Shown: piece by piece, positions 34,459 through 41,678 of the stretch
Layout: the number at the start of each line of letters is the position of its first letter
How positions within the stretch are numbered: the stretch's first letter is position 1
Origin: Candidatus Zixiibacteriota bacterium
Lineage (GTDB): Bacteria; Zixibacteria; MSB-5A5; SM23-73-2
Assembly: GCA_030615745.1 (NCBI GenBank)
Contig: JAUWYR010000020.1
Location: 1-41,678, forward strand
Direction of reading: 5' to 3'
Length of the DNA stretch: 41,678 bases
Position numbers and translations under genes: made by a program
The notes under the pieces: generated by a model
What the model saw: only the letters and a program-made list of their open reading frames with translations
Database searches by the model: none
What the model was told of the DNA's origin: nothing

Positions 34459-35679
34459 TCATCTTAAACCATGATCTCCAGCTTGAGAATATTGTACCTT
34501 TGCTTCGGAATCTGGCCAAGGCGGCAACAATTTGGAGAGGAGATACAGGATGATAAGCGGAAGTATCAACAAAAAGCCTGTCATTAAGAGACCTTCAAGC
34601 CCAAACAATTGCATTTTATAAACCGTTAAGCCTCTAAGACTTTTTGAGAATAACTGCCCGCCGATAACAACATTCCATCGGGTGCTGAAGATACCTACCT
34701 GCACCAGGATTGCCGCGATAAAATAAGCCATCCTCCGCATCTCATCCGGGAGCCTGCCAAATCTTGCCCAAACTAACGAAACCATTGGCACAATGCTACC
34801 GAGAATAACCTGCGAGACTATTAGGCTCAAAAACAACCTGCTGGATATCATCTCCGATAAAATCTTAATCGATTCCTCCGATTCATAAAGCCTTTGAATG
34901 AAATCCAATGATTCAAGTGAAAGATCAACAATTATCGCATAAAGCAAAAACTCGGCCAGCTTGTTCAGGCAAGGCATACTCATGGTTTTCAAGCGAAACA
35001 TCGTGGTCACCATATAGATTATTAGTATCAGTGCAATACCGGAGACGATGGCCGAAAATAGAAAAACTATCGGCATCAAGACACTGCTCCACCACGGATT
35101 GGCCTTGACGGATCCGAAAATAAAACCGACATATCCGTGCAAAAGGAATGCGGATGGGATCCCTATGATTGTGATTATCCTGCCAATCTTGTTATCGAAA
35201 AGTATAGATTTTTCTGAGACGTCCGTCACGCCCAGAGGAAGTATCCGGTAGACAAACCTCATAAGTCCCCTTTTTTCCTTGGACCAGATTACCATATCCT
35301 TTCGGTAATCGAACCAGATCTCCAGCAACAATACTACCATCAGGTACCAGGCGTAAACGAACCCGAACATTGCCATGGCCGAGCTGGTATAAGGCGTCAA
35401 GAACATTTCAAAGGAGCGTTCCGGGTGACCGAGATGAACAAGAAGCGGCAGGGGCGCCACAAAGAGAAAAGCCAATGCGGACAGGAGGGATAACCGATAG
35501 ACTGGTTGCAGAACCTTAACGTTAAATACTCTTTCGAGTGAAGCAAGAATAAAAGCGCCGGCAACCAGGCCGGTTAGATATGGATAGACTACAATTAAGA
35601 TTCCCCAGTGAAGTTCGAATTCATTGGGGTATATATAGCCGCTGATATTCTGAAGTCCGGTCATGATATTGGTCACCAT
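34459..35679 (-). CDS. NrfD/PsrC-like membrane quinone-interacting subunit
   Basis: 406 residues, with about nine or ten membrane helices (for example YLTGLVAGAFILASLERV, SALAFLFVAPLPLLVHLG, IFLFSAIVSGIALILII-type stretches). The start WGILIVVYPYLTGLVAGAF and the H-L-G-H-P segment (about 80-85) are typical of NrfD/PsrC family proteins, which exchange electrons with quinones in complexes such as Psr, Qrc, Hmc and DsrMKJOP. It lies 12 nt behind the four-cluster ferredoxin gene and should form a membrane complex with it and the eight-haem cytochrome. AAAGGA precedes the ATG. No molybdopterin catalytic subunit is encoded nearby. Confidence 0.9.
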   Translation of the reverse strand: MVTNIMTGLQNISGYIYPNEFELHWGILIVVYPYLTGLVAGAFILASLERVFNVKVLQPVYRLSLLSALAFLFVAPLPLLVHLGHPERSFEMFLTPYTSSAMAMFGFVYAWYLMVVLLLEIWFDYRKDMVIWSKEKRGLMRFVYRILPLGVTDVSEKSILFDNKIGRIITIIGIPSAFLLHGYVGFIFGSVKANPWWSSVLMPIVFLFSAIVSGIALILIIYMVTTMFRLKTMSMPCLNKLAEFLLYAIIVDLSLESLDFIQRLYESEESIKILSEMISSRLFLSLIVSQVILGSIVPMVSLVWARFGRLPDEMRRMAYFIAAILVQVGIFSTRWNVVIGGQLFSKSLRGLTVYKMQLFGLEGLLMTGFLLILPLIILYLLSKLLPPWPDSEAKVQYSQAGDHGLR

Positions 35680-35691
35680 TGACTGTATCCT

Positions 35692-36468
35692 TTATCTCAC
35701 CTCCCCATCCGCACCAGCATAATAAACCTTGGGCTTGGTGTTTAGCGCCGGCTTGAGGACGACAACATCATTGAATCGGAGAAATCGCCTTAAGGGGCTG
35801 CTTCGTAATCCGACCTCCCCAAAAATCCTGGCCTGAGTTGGACAGACCTCTACGCAGGCGGGGAGCAACCCCCTCACCAGGCGGTGATAACAAAAGGTGC
35901 ATTTATCTGCTACTTTCTTAACCGGATGCAGAAAGCGAGCACCGTAAGGGCAGGCCTGAATGCAATACCGACAGCCGACACAATATTTCTCGTCGACCAG
36001 CACCACTCCATCGCGGCTCGCAAAAGTGGCACCCACCGGACATACCTGAACACATGGCGGATTTGCACACTGGTTGCATAATTTGGGGACGAAAAAAGTT
36101 CTTAAGATGTCGATATCACCTTTTAAATCTGGAAAACCATCTATGCCGCCGTTGGGACTATCCACATAGGATTCGCCTTCCGTTGAAATGATATATCTCT
36201 CCACCCAGGTGCGAAAATAATATGGCTCCTTGGGAACATTGTTCTCCTTCTTGCAAGCATCCGCGCATCTCCCGCAACCTATGCATTTGTGAATGTCTAT
36301 CCCCATTGCGTAATCGTGCTGGGTAGGATCATACTCGTCGATTTCCTGACCAAATAGAAGTCGATTAGCCGTAAAGGGGAAGAAAAGGAGTCCGGTGAAC
36401 GGAAGAGCTTTGGAGCAGATTATTAAGAAGTCTCTTCGACTTAGCGGAGCTGACTTTTTCTTCTTCAT
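35692..36468 (-). CDS. Periplasmic four-cluster ferredoxin subunit (NrfC/HmcB/DsrO-like)
   Basis: 258 residues from the ATG at 36468. That ATG overlaps the TGA of the upstream gene (ATGA), with GGAGG 7 nt before it; the longer frame from 36507 would add 13 residues inside the upstream gene. A twin-arginine signal (S-R-R-D-F-L-I-I-C) indicates folded export. Four cysteine groups are visible: CIGCGRCADAC, CNQCANPPCVQVC, CVGCRYCIQAC and CTFC with CVEVC, giving four [4Fe-4S] clusters. The usual partner is an NrfD-type membrane subunit, which follows after 12 nt. It should pass electrons between cytochromes and NrfD. Confidence 0.92.
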   Translation of the reverse strand: MKKKKSAPLSRRDFLIICSKALPFTGLLFFPFTANRLLFGQEIDEYDPTQHDYAMGIDIHKCIGCGRCADACKKENNVPKEPYYFRTWVERYIISTEGESYVDSPNGGIDGFPDLKGDIDILRTFFVPKLCNQCANPPCVQVCPVGATFASRDGVVLVDEKYCVGCRYCIQACPYGARFLHPVKKVADKCTFCYHRLVRGLLPACVEVCPTQARIFGEVGLRSSPLRRFLRFNDVVVLKPALNTKPKVYYAGADGEVR

Positions 36469-37214
36469 CTGGCCTCCGGGTGATGCGGGTAGTGACAGTC
36501 CCAGCACAGATATCGCTCTCCGTGAGTATCCAGGTCAATCCGCGGAACGTCTCGACCAGTGTCTGCATCCTTAGCATGACACTCCCCACAAAACTCCCTT
36601 TCTACAGGTGCTTGGGCAAGTGCGAATTTAGGATGAACCAAATGTTCATCAGGAACAGTATGGCATCTTACGCAGGCAAGTGATGCATGATGCGAGACTC
36701 TCTTTGTGTTGGCAATCTCCCGATGGCAGGCGCTGCATTCCTCGGGTGTATGTGGCAGAAGCGGATTATGCGGATCGTGGCATGTCATGCATGCTTTGCC
36801 GGGATTATGAAGCTCTGTGATAATTTGTGGGAACCCGGTAGGTCGTGACGGATTGTAGTCATGACAAAGGGGGCAGTATCCACGTTTCCTCGGGGCGCCG
36901 GGGACGAATTCATCAGGCGCTTGGACGTGCTTCGCTGCAGGACCGTGGCACACTTCGCACGAAACGCCCTTATGATGAGATTTTTCTTTGGGTTCATAGA
37001 TTTCATCGTGGCATTCAATACATGCTTCATAACCGGCATAATTTATCTCCTGGGCAATTACTTCGTCAACCGCATCGGCTCTGTAGTGTCCATATCTTCC
37101 GAATGAGGGAGGAATAAACAGCATGCGGGCCACCACCAGAGCAGCAATTATTATAGTGAAGATAAAAGCTAAGGCTAAGATTTGCTTCGGGATTCCCAGT
37201 ACATTCAATTTCAC
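36465..37214 (-). CDS. Membrane-anchored eight-haem cytochrome c
   Basis: 249 residues. A membrane helix at ~11-30 (ILALAFIFTIIIAALVVARM) then eight C-x-x-C-H motifs: CIECH, CEVCH, CPLCH, CMTCH, CSACH, CVRCH, CGECH, CWDCH. Extra histidines close to them (for example S-H-H-K, V-S-H-H-A) can be distal ligands. The start is GTG; the distance from GGAG is short, so a TTG two codons on is an alternative. It is the first gene of a unit with the ferredoxin and NrfD genes, its TGA overlapping the ferredoxin ATG. Similar cytochrome-ferredoxin-NrfD sets (Hmc, Nhc, Ohc, Qrc) link the quinone pool to periplasmic cytochromes. A promoter and a CRP-like palindrome precede it. Confidence 0.9.
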   Translation of the reverse strand: MKLNVLGIPKQILALAFIFTIIIAALVVARMLFIPPSFGRYGHYRADAVDEVIAQEINYAGYEACIECHDEIYEPKEKSHHKGVSCEVCHGPAAKHVQAPDEFVPGAPRKRGYCPLCHDYNPSRPTGFPQIITELHNPGKACMTCHDPHNPLLPHTPEECSACHREIANTKRVSHHASLACVRCHTVPDEHLVHPKFALAQAPVEREFCGECHAKDADTGRDVPRIDLDTHGERYLCWDCHYPHHPEAR

Positions 37215-37233
37215 GTCTCCGTCTGGGTCATAA

Positions 37234-37255
37234 AATAGTGAAAAAAGTCACTATT
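37234..37255. promoter_or_regulatory. CRP/FNR-family-type palindromic operator
   Basis: AATAGTGA-N6-TCACTATT is a perfect 8+8 palindrome with the 22-bp layout of CRP-family sites (GTGA-N6-TCAC core). It starts directly behind the -10 box (37256-37261) of the promoter for the eight-haem gene and covers the predicted start, a position that suits repression. No CRP/FNR gene is in the window. Confidence 0.65.
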
Positions 37256-37284
37256 AGTTTATCAATTTTTGTTCAGAAAGTCAA
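37256..37284 (-). promoter_or_regulatory. Promoter for the eight-haem/ferredoxin/NrfD unit
   Basis: Minus strand: TTGACT (37284-37279), a 17-bp spacer and TAAACT (37261-37256), leader about 35 nt. Confidence 0.5.
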
Positions 37285-37440
37285 CATTTTCATTTTGGGT
37301 GCGCTTAGTAAATCACATTAAATTGCTTGTGTAATAGTGAGTAGCTTTTTTCTTCTTGCCGGTATCCACTTGCAAGGTCTTTTGGAAACATAATCTGCTG
37401 AACTATAGACGATTCCATCTTTACTCCTTGACAAGAATCG

Positions 37441-38736
37441 TCAAATTTGCATGGGTTTTGACCTACGCTTTATCTCTTCTTTTTGTAAATCAAACGCCCT
37501 GTCTGCTCTTTTCTTTTTTATGTAGAGTGCAGTGACGGTAAAGAATAAGAAAAGCCAGACTATGCCTAAGGCTACTTTTCTGAGCCTGAAGGATTCCAAA
37601 ATCTCGTGGATGCGGAGCTTTATGTCGGAGGCAATAGATTTCGCCCGCACGGTGCTCTCCTCCACCAAGGCGAGGTTCAAAGCATGGATTTTGGGAATGG
37701 CCTGAAGCAAATTGCTTTTGGCTCTCTCCAGACCTACCTCATCTTCTGTAACATCAACCCCCTTGAGTTTCGCCTCCGCAACAATTTTTTTGGCCTCTTC
37801 TATCTCTTCTTGAGCTTCCACAATGAGAGTTTTTATCTGCTGTCCTCGTTTGTATGCTCCGGAGCTCTCCTCGTGACACTTGGTGCAGACCGGACCCAAC
37901 ATAGAGACATCTGCTTTTCTGGTAAGATGATCTTGGTGACAGGAGATACACTGAGCCATCTCTCTTCTCTTCATGGCATTTAGATGAGGGCTCTGATCGA
38001 AATAATCGATCGCGGTGAGGTGACACTGGCCGCACACATGCTCCACCTCAGTCACCCTTGGTGGTAAAGCACCATGATTTCCATGACAGCGAGCACAGGT
38101 GGGCGCACTCCGGTCATTTTTCTCCAATAGAAACTCGCCATGGATTCCTTGAGAATATTCCTCAAAGGTATTGGAGGGAAGATTGTATCTGTCCATCAAC
38201 TCTTTATCGGAATGACACTCGGCACAAGTATAGGGCAGATTGGTGGGAAAGACCTTGCTTTCCGGATTATCAGCCAAAAAGATGCGGTGAGTTCCATGGC
38301 AATCCGTGCAGGTGGCAGAATTGGAGTCGTTTCTTTCCAAAAGCGCTATTCCGTGCTGGCTGGTCTTATAGTCCTCCAATTGGTGAGTAGGAATCCCGAA
38401 TGGCTTCATCCTTTTCCTGTCCGCATGACAGTTTCCACAGAGAAAAGTCAATCTCTTTTTGGTAGGCTTGCCCACAAAACCCGCCCGCCTGGACATAGAT
38501 ATCTCTGCATCTAAGGAGGTGGGGTCCCCACCGTGACAATCATGGCACAAAATTCTCCTCTTATCATGTATGCTCCCTTTATATTCTACCTTCTGTTCCC
38601 CGTGGCAGACCATGCAGGAATAAGACTTTTCATCCACCGCTTCGGCCTGCCGGAAACTTGAAAATGAAAAAAGAAGGACAGCTATCCAAAGAAGAATTAT
38701 TTTAAAAATGGTTCTCATAAGGCACTCATTTTTCAT
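37441..38736 (-). CDS. Nine-haem cytochrome c with C-terminal membrane anchor
   Basis: 431 residues; a start at Met7 (38718) gives the neater signal peptide MRTIFKIILLWIAVLLFSFS, with cleavage near AEA-VDEKS. Nine C-x-x-C-H motifs occur between residues ~40 and 290: CMVCH, CHDCH, CGNCH, CTDCH, CAECH, CARCH, CGQCH, CISCH, CTKCH. A long helical stretch follows (~300-385, EAQEEIEEAKKIVAEAKLKG and ALNLALVEESTVRAKSIAS), then a membrane helix at ~390-410 (VALGIVWLFLFFTVTALYI) and a basic tail. It overlaps subunit IV of the cytochrome b complex by 11 nt, so it is co-translated with it. In this position it can replace cytochrome c1/f as the electron acceptor of the Rieske protein (inference). Confidence 0.9.
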   Translation of the reverse strand: MKNECLMRTIFKIILLWIAVLLFSFSSFRQAEAVDEKSYSCMVCHGEQKVEYKGSIHDKRRILCHDCHGGDPTSLDAEISMSRRAGFVGKPTKKRLTFLCGNCHADRKRMKPFGIPTHQLEDYKTSQHGIALLERNDSNSATCTDCHGTHRIFLADNPESKVFPTNLPYTCAECHSDKELMDRYNLPSNTFEEYSQGIHGEFLLEKNDRSAPTCARCHGNHGALPPRVTEVEHVCGQCHLTAIDYFDQSPHLNAMKRREMAQCISCHQDHLTRKADVSMLGPVCTKCHEESSGAYKRGQQIKTLIVEAQEEIEEAKKIVAEAKLKGVDVTEDEVGLERAKSNLLQAIPKIHALNLALVEESTVRAKSIASDIKLRIHEILESFRLRKVALGIVWLFLFFTVTALYIKKKRADRAFDLQKEEIKRRSKPMQI

Positions 38737-39229
38737 AAGATTCTTCAGTCACCTGATGGGGGATTCCTTTTATGTCGAAATGATATTTTTTACCCAATAC
38801 GGTTCGGGTGCTCTCCGAGAAGAATCCTAAGATTCCTAAGACCAAAGCCAAAAAAAGCACAAAAAGCCCTAAAGAAATGGCAAGCCTTCTTTTTTTTGGG
38901 TGGCGGTGCGGACTTTTATCCAGAAATGGAACCAGAAAAAGCAATATCACAAAAAATCCCATAGACAAAAGTCCCACAACTTTGGGCACATATTTAAGAA
39001 GCTGATAAGAATACAAAAGATACCATTCCGGTTTAATCCCCTCAGGGGTCTTAAAAGGATCGGCTTTTTCATGCAGAGGAAATGGATGTAGTATAGCTAA
39101 AGTGATGAGAACACCAATTACCAGATAAGCCACAATAACTTCCATTAAGAAGTGATTGGGGAAAAATGGTCTTCCCTCTTCTGCCTTCTTTTGGCTAGAC
39201 ATGCTCTTTTCTACATCTTCTCTATTCAA
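38726..39229 (-). CDS. Cytochrome b subunit IV (PetD-like)
   Basis: 167 residues from a TTG start with AAAAGG upstream. Three membrane helices (~27-47 FLMEVIVAYLVIGVLITLAI, ~80-105 VPKVVGLLSMGFFVILLFLV, ~115-135 LAISLGLFVLFLALVLGILG). The P-E-W-Y motif of the quinol-oxidising site is present (GIKPEWYLLYSYQLL, ~67-81). This is the C-terminal half of cytochrome b, split from the N-terminal half as in b6f complexes. The genes lie in the order Rieske, b6, IV, nine-haem cytochrome. The stop overlaps the start of the cytochrome gene. Confidence 0.92.
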   Translation of the reverse strand: MNREDVEKSMSSQKKAEEGRPFFPNHFLMEVIVAYLVIGVLITLAILHPFPLHEKADPFKTPEGIKPEWYLLYSYQLLKYVPKVVGLLSMGFFVILLFLVPFLDKSPHRHPKKRRLAISLGLFVLFLALVLGILGFFSESTRTVLGKKYHFDIKGIPHQVTEESYEK

Positions 39230-39280
39230 ACTTTGAATCCTTTTAACTTTTTAACCTTCAAATTTCTTAACCTTTAGACC

Positions 39281-40021
39281 TCAAAGCGGATCTGCTATTC
39301 CTTGCCTTTTGACCATGCTGAAATGAAGAGCTAAGAATATCGCCGTGAACCAGGGCAAAATCATGACATGGATAGTGTAGAACCGGGTTAAGGTATCTCC
39401 GGTCACGTTCTCGGACCCTCTTAACAAGGTCAACAGCAATCTTCCAACAAAAGGCACACCCCCAGCCACCTCAGTGCCCACTGTGGTTCCCCAAAAGGAG
39501 AGCTGATCCCAGGGAAGAAGATAGCCGGTGAACCCAAAAGCGATGCTCAAAAGCAAAAGAACCACGCCCACCATCCAGTTTAATTCCCGGGGATTTTTAT
39601 AGGCTCCATGAAAAAACACTCTGAGCATATGTATGAACAAACATAGGATCATCAGGTTGGCTCCCCAGGCGTGTATCTGACGGATCAACCAGCCCAAAGG
39701 CACCTCGTTCACGATGAATTTTATGCTATTGTATGCATCAGCAGCGGAAGGCTTATAATATGTGGCTAACATTATTCCGGTGATGACCTCAATCACGAAC
39801 AAAAGAAAGGTTATTCCTCCGAAGCAGTGCCAAAAGTTTACATGTTTGGGAACCGGTTTTTTCAAGAGTTTCTGAAGTCCCTCTTTTATGTCCAGGCGCT
39901 GATCCAATTCGCCGTAAATGACCGGAAAGATATTGAGAAGCAGCCCCACTACCTGCTTTAAGTTAAATCTCTCCTCTGTCCATTTTCTGACCTTACTCCC
40001 AATGCCTTTTTTCCCAGCCAT
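39281..40021 (-). CDS. Cytochrome b6-type subunit (PetB-like)
   Basis: 246 residues. Haem-b ligands occur as two pairs: H-x13-H in IRQIHAWGANLMILCLFIH and H-x14-H in FYTIHVMILPWFTAIFLALH. The 14-residue spacing of the second pair is the b6 form, against 13 in mitochondrial cytochrome b. Cys66 in F-W-H-C-F-G-G-I-T matches the cysteine that binds the extra haem c-n in b6f and in Gram-positive bc complexes, so this haem is expected here. AAGGAGC precedes the ATG, which lies 2 nt from the Rieske stop. About 30 extra residues at the N-terminus are family-untypical. It transfers electrons across the membrane in the Q cycle. Confidence 0.94.
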   Translation of the reverse strand: MAGKKGIGSKVRKWTEERFNLKQVVGLLLNIFPVIYGELDQRLDIKEGLQKLLKKPVPKHVNFWHCFGGITFLLFVIEVITGIMLATYYKPSAADAYNSIKFIVNEVPLGWLIRQIHAWGANLMILCLFIHMLRVFFHGAYKNPRELNWMVGVVLLLLSIAFGFTGYLLPWDQLSFWGTTVGTEVAGGVPFVGRLLLTLLRGSENVTGDTLTRFYTIHVMILPWFTAIFLALHFSMVKRQGIADPL

Positions 40022-40023
40022 CT

Positions 40024-40485
40024 TTAAGCTCCTTTTGTCACATAGATTTTGTCCTGTGCTATTTCGACCTTATACAAAGGGAGAGGTGAAGGTGCCGGAC
40101 CAGAGATAACCTTTCCCTTGTAATCAAAATAGGCTGCGTGACAGGGACAGAACAAAACCCCTTTTTCAACATCCCATTCCACCATACACCCTAAGTGGGT
40201 ACATTTCATATCCACTGCGAAAAACCCCTCTTTAACATGGATGACGATCACATTTTTATTCTGGAACACAACTGGTTTGGCTTTACCTTGTGGAATTTCG
40301 GAAATGTCCCCCACCTCCAGCCGCTGTACTGTTTCTGCTCCTCCCTCCTTCTTAGGAGGGTAAATATATGTAAGTATCACACCCACAGCAGAACCTAAGG
40401 AAACCACAATGGAACCACCCAAAAGATAGTCCAAAAATCTCCGACGAGTAATTTTTCTTGCATCTTGCTTCACTTCTTCTGGCAT
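40024..40485 (-). CDS. Rieske iron-sulfur protein
   Basis: 153 residues. A twin-arginine-type anchor (K-I-T-R-R-R-F-L-D-Y-L-L, then a membrane helix ~22-42). The [2Fe-2S] ligands Cys95/His97 in C-T-H-L-G-C and Cys113/His116 in C-P-C-H-A-A-Y-F are complete, and Cys100/Cys115 can make the stabilising disulfide. It takes the first electron from quinol and hands it to a cytochrome c, here presumably the nine-haem protein encoded three genes on. First gene of the unit, 38 nt behind a consensus promoter, and 2 nt before the b6 gene. Confidence 0.95.
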   Translation of the reverse strand: MPEEVKQDARKITRRRFLDYLLGGSIVVSLGSAVGVILTYIYPPKKEGGAETVQRLEVGDISEIPQGKAKPVVFQNKNVIVIHVKEGFFAVDMKCTHLGCMVEWDVEKGVLFCPCHAAYFDYKGKVISGPAPSPLPLYKVEIAQDKIYVTKGA

Positions 40486-40508
40486 ACTCGTTTTTTAGTC
40501 AAATCAGA

Positions 40509-40551
40509 CCAACTTGGGTTGGATTATACTAAATTTCTTTCGGAATGTCAA
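40509..40551 (-). promoter_or_regulatory. Consensus promoter with a small palindrome for the Rieske/cytochrome b operon
   Basis: Minus strand: TTGACA (40551-40546), a 17-bp spacer and TATAAT (40528-40523), a full match to the sigma-70 consensus. CCAAC-TTGG-GTTGG (40509-40522) follows directly and covers the likely start site, a possible operator. High basal expression is expected. Confidence 0.85.
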
Positions 40552-40576
40552 GGGGAATAAGCGGCTTTTTTTATCA

Positions 40577-41137
40577 TTATTTTTTCTGTTCCACTTTTGA
40601 CGGGGAAAGCTCAATACTTACACTCTGTCCATTCATCTTCACTATTCTACCAGGCGTGCCAACCACTGTAGTATTATCAGGAACATCCTGCATCAAGATA
40701 AAAGTATTTGCTCCAATTCTCACATTATTTCCCACCTTTATGGGTCCCAAAAGGATTGCCCCGGTTCCAATCATGACATTGTTCCCCATGGTGGGATGCC
40801 TTTTCCCCTTATGTTTTCCGGTTCCGCCTAAAGTAACATTATGGAACAATACGCAGTTGTTACCAATCTCGGTGGTCTCGCCAATGACCACTCCCATACC
40901 GTGATCGATGAAAAATCCTTTCCCGATCTTGGCGCCCGGATGTATCTCTATCCCGGTCAAAAATCTTGTGATCTGAGACAAAAGCCTGGGGATGAAGGGT
41001 ATTCTCAATTTCCAGAGGAGATGAGTGAAACGATGAATGAGGATGGCATGAAATCCGGAGTAGAGCAGAAACTCTATGTTTCTGGCGGCAGGATCGTTTC
41101 TATATATTGCCTTAATATCTTCAATAATGGAGATCAC
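40577..41137 (-). CDS. cysE: Serine O-acetyltransferase
   Basis: 186 residues, GTG start with GAGGGG 5 nt upstream. The N-terminal helical part (~1-60) is short, as in the small bacterial forms. The left-handed beta-helix follows (~62-165) with hexapeptides [40 protein letters not shown] and [20 protein letters not shown]. The catalytic [11 protein letters not shown] and the [11 protein letters not shown] segment are both typical. The enzyme makes O-acetylserine from serine and acetyl-CoA. The gene lies 16 nt behind cysK, so both steps of cysteine synthesis are coupled. The Rieske operon follows on the same strand with its own promoter. Confidence 0.95.
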   Translation of the reverse strand: MISIIEDIKAIYRNDPAARNIEFLLYSGFHAILIHRFTHLLWKLRIPFIPRLLSQITRFLTGIEIHPGAKIGKGFFIDHGMGVVIGETTEIGNNCVLFHNVTLGGTGKHKGKRHPTMGNNVMIGTGAILLGPIKVGNNVRIGANTFILMQDVPDNTTVVGTPGRIVKMNGQSVSIELSPSKVEQKK

Positions 41138-41153
41138 ATTTTCCCCTCAAAAA

Positions 41154-41678
41154 TTAAATATGGTAAAGATCGCCTTCCTCTCTGACTTCTTTGAAAAGAT
41201 CGGTGCTCAAATATCTTTCACCCAAATCCGGGATTATCACCACCACCACTTTCCCTTTACCTGCTCTTTTTGCAATTTCAATTCCTGCGAAAACATTTGC
41301 TCCAGCAGAGATCCCCACCAACATCCCCTCCTCTTTGGCTAATCTCTGCGAGGTGTAAATCGCATCCTCATTAGAGACCTGGATTATCTCATCCACATTT
41401 TCTGACCTGTATACCCCAGGCACAAATCCTGCTCCAATTCCCTGAATTTTGTGAGGACCTGGCTTCCCTCCAGAAAGAACCGGGGAATCTTTGGGCTCCA
41501 CCGCAATGTTTTTGTTATTATATTTCTTCTTGAGAATCTCCCCTGCTCCGGTAATGGTTCCTCCTGTTCCTACCCCCACTACAAAGAAATCTAATTTTAG
41601 ATCACCCAGATCTTCTATTATCTCCTCTGCGGTGGTCCTTCTGTGAATTTCAGGATTTGCGGGATTCTCAAACTGTTG
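41154..41678 (-). CDS. cysK: Cysteine synthase (5' partial, C-terminal 174 residues)
   Basis: The frame is open to the window edge; only the C-terminal part is present (start [12 protein letters not shown]). The PLP phosphate loop [12 protein letters not shown], the segment [12 protein letters not shown] and the G-I-S-A-G-A-N motif match O-acetylserine sulfhydrylase; the PLP lysine is in the missing part. The C-terminus [12 protein letters not shown] is family-like. It converts O-acetylserine and sulfide to cysteine in the cytoplasm, forming the cysteine synthase pair with the following cysE (16 nt apart). Confidence 0.94.
   Translation of the reverse strand, partial: QQFENPANPEIHRRTTAEEIIEDLGDLKLDFFVVGVGTGGTITGAGEILKKKYNNKNIAVEPKDSPVLSGGKPGPHKIQGIGAGFVPGVYRSENVDEIIQVSNEDAIYTSQRLAKEEGMLVGISAGANVFAGIEIAKRAGKGKVVVVIIPDLGERYLSTDLFKEVREEGDLYHI

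Overview
The window looks like a chromosomal segment from an uncultured anaerobe of the FCB superphylum (Zixibacteria or a neighbouring candidate phylum; my inference). The evidence is a short group-1 sigma factor without region 1.1, very close to the Bacteroidetes/Chlorobi form, together with C-terminal T9SS type A sorting domains and FG-rich dockerin pairs (NLGDVVYLANYLLKGGPAP style) on secreted proteins. Most of the window is AT-rich. A block from about 32.24 to 37.2 kb is visibly richer in G+C (positions 36001-36060 hold 37 G/C of 60, against 25 of 60 at 29701-29760).

Region 1 (1-11.8 kb, + strand) is a secreted-protein cluster. It holds the C-terminal part of a giant Ig/cadherin-like repeat protein with a dockerin, a signal-peptide protein with a propeller-like body and a dockerin, and two tandem paralogues that combine a cohesin-like N-terminal module, four repeats and a T9SS sorting tail. 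Region 2 (12-15.1 kb) has a GH35-like protein whose catalytic glutamates appear replaced, and a VOC-fold protein. Region 3 (15.2-19.4 kb) has two divergent HtrA/DegP proteases and the housekeeping-type sigma factor. Region 4 (19.6-23.5 kb) is one long reading frame (PD40 propeller, transglutaminase, CARDB, dockerin) interrupted by a single in-frame TAG just after the transglutaminase triad.

Region 5 (23.9-26.7 kb, - strand) is an ECF sigma / DUF4097 / bactofilin-like membrane protein operon. Region 6 (26.9-29.1 kb) holds a 48-codon gene with its own sigma-54 promoter and terminator, an M23 peptidase and a DUF523 protein. Region 7 (29.6-32.3 kb) is an ECF sigma / zinc-finger anti-sigma / inactive HtrA-like lipoprotein operon, followed by a degP gene cut off just after its catalytic histidine.

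Region 8 (32.2-40.5 kb, - strand) is a respiratory block: Rieske protein, split b6-type cytochrome b and subunit IV, a nine-haem cytochrome c, then an eight-haem cytochrome / four-cluster ferredoxin / NrfD module and a NapC-like cytochrome with 17 CxxCH plus one CX4CH motif. Together these could carry electrons between the quinone pool and periplasmic multihaem carriers. No terminal reductase is visible. The window ends in cysE and a partial cysK (- strand). Intergenic spaces hold two copies of a MITE-like element, several hairpin terminators and a set of short palindromes with unrelated arms. No tRNA, rRNA or CRISPR array was seen.
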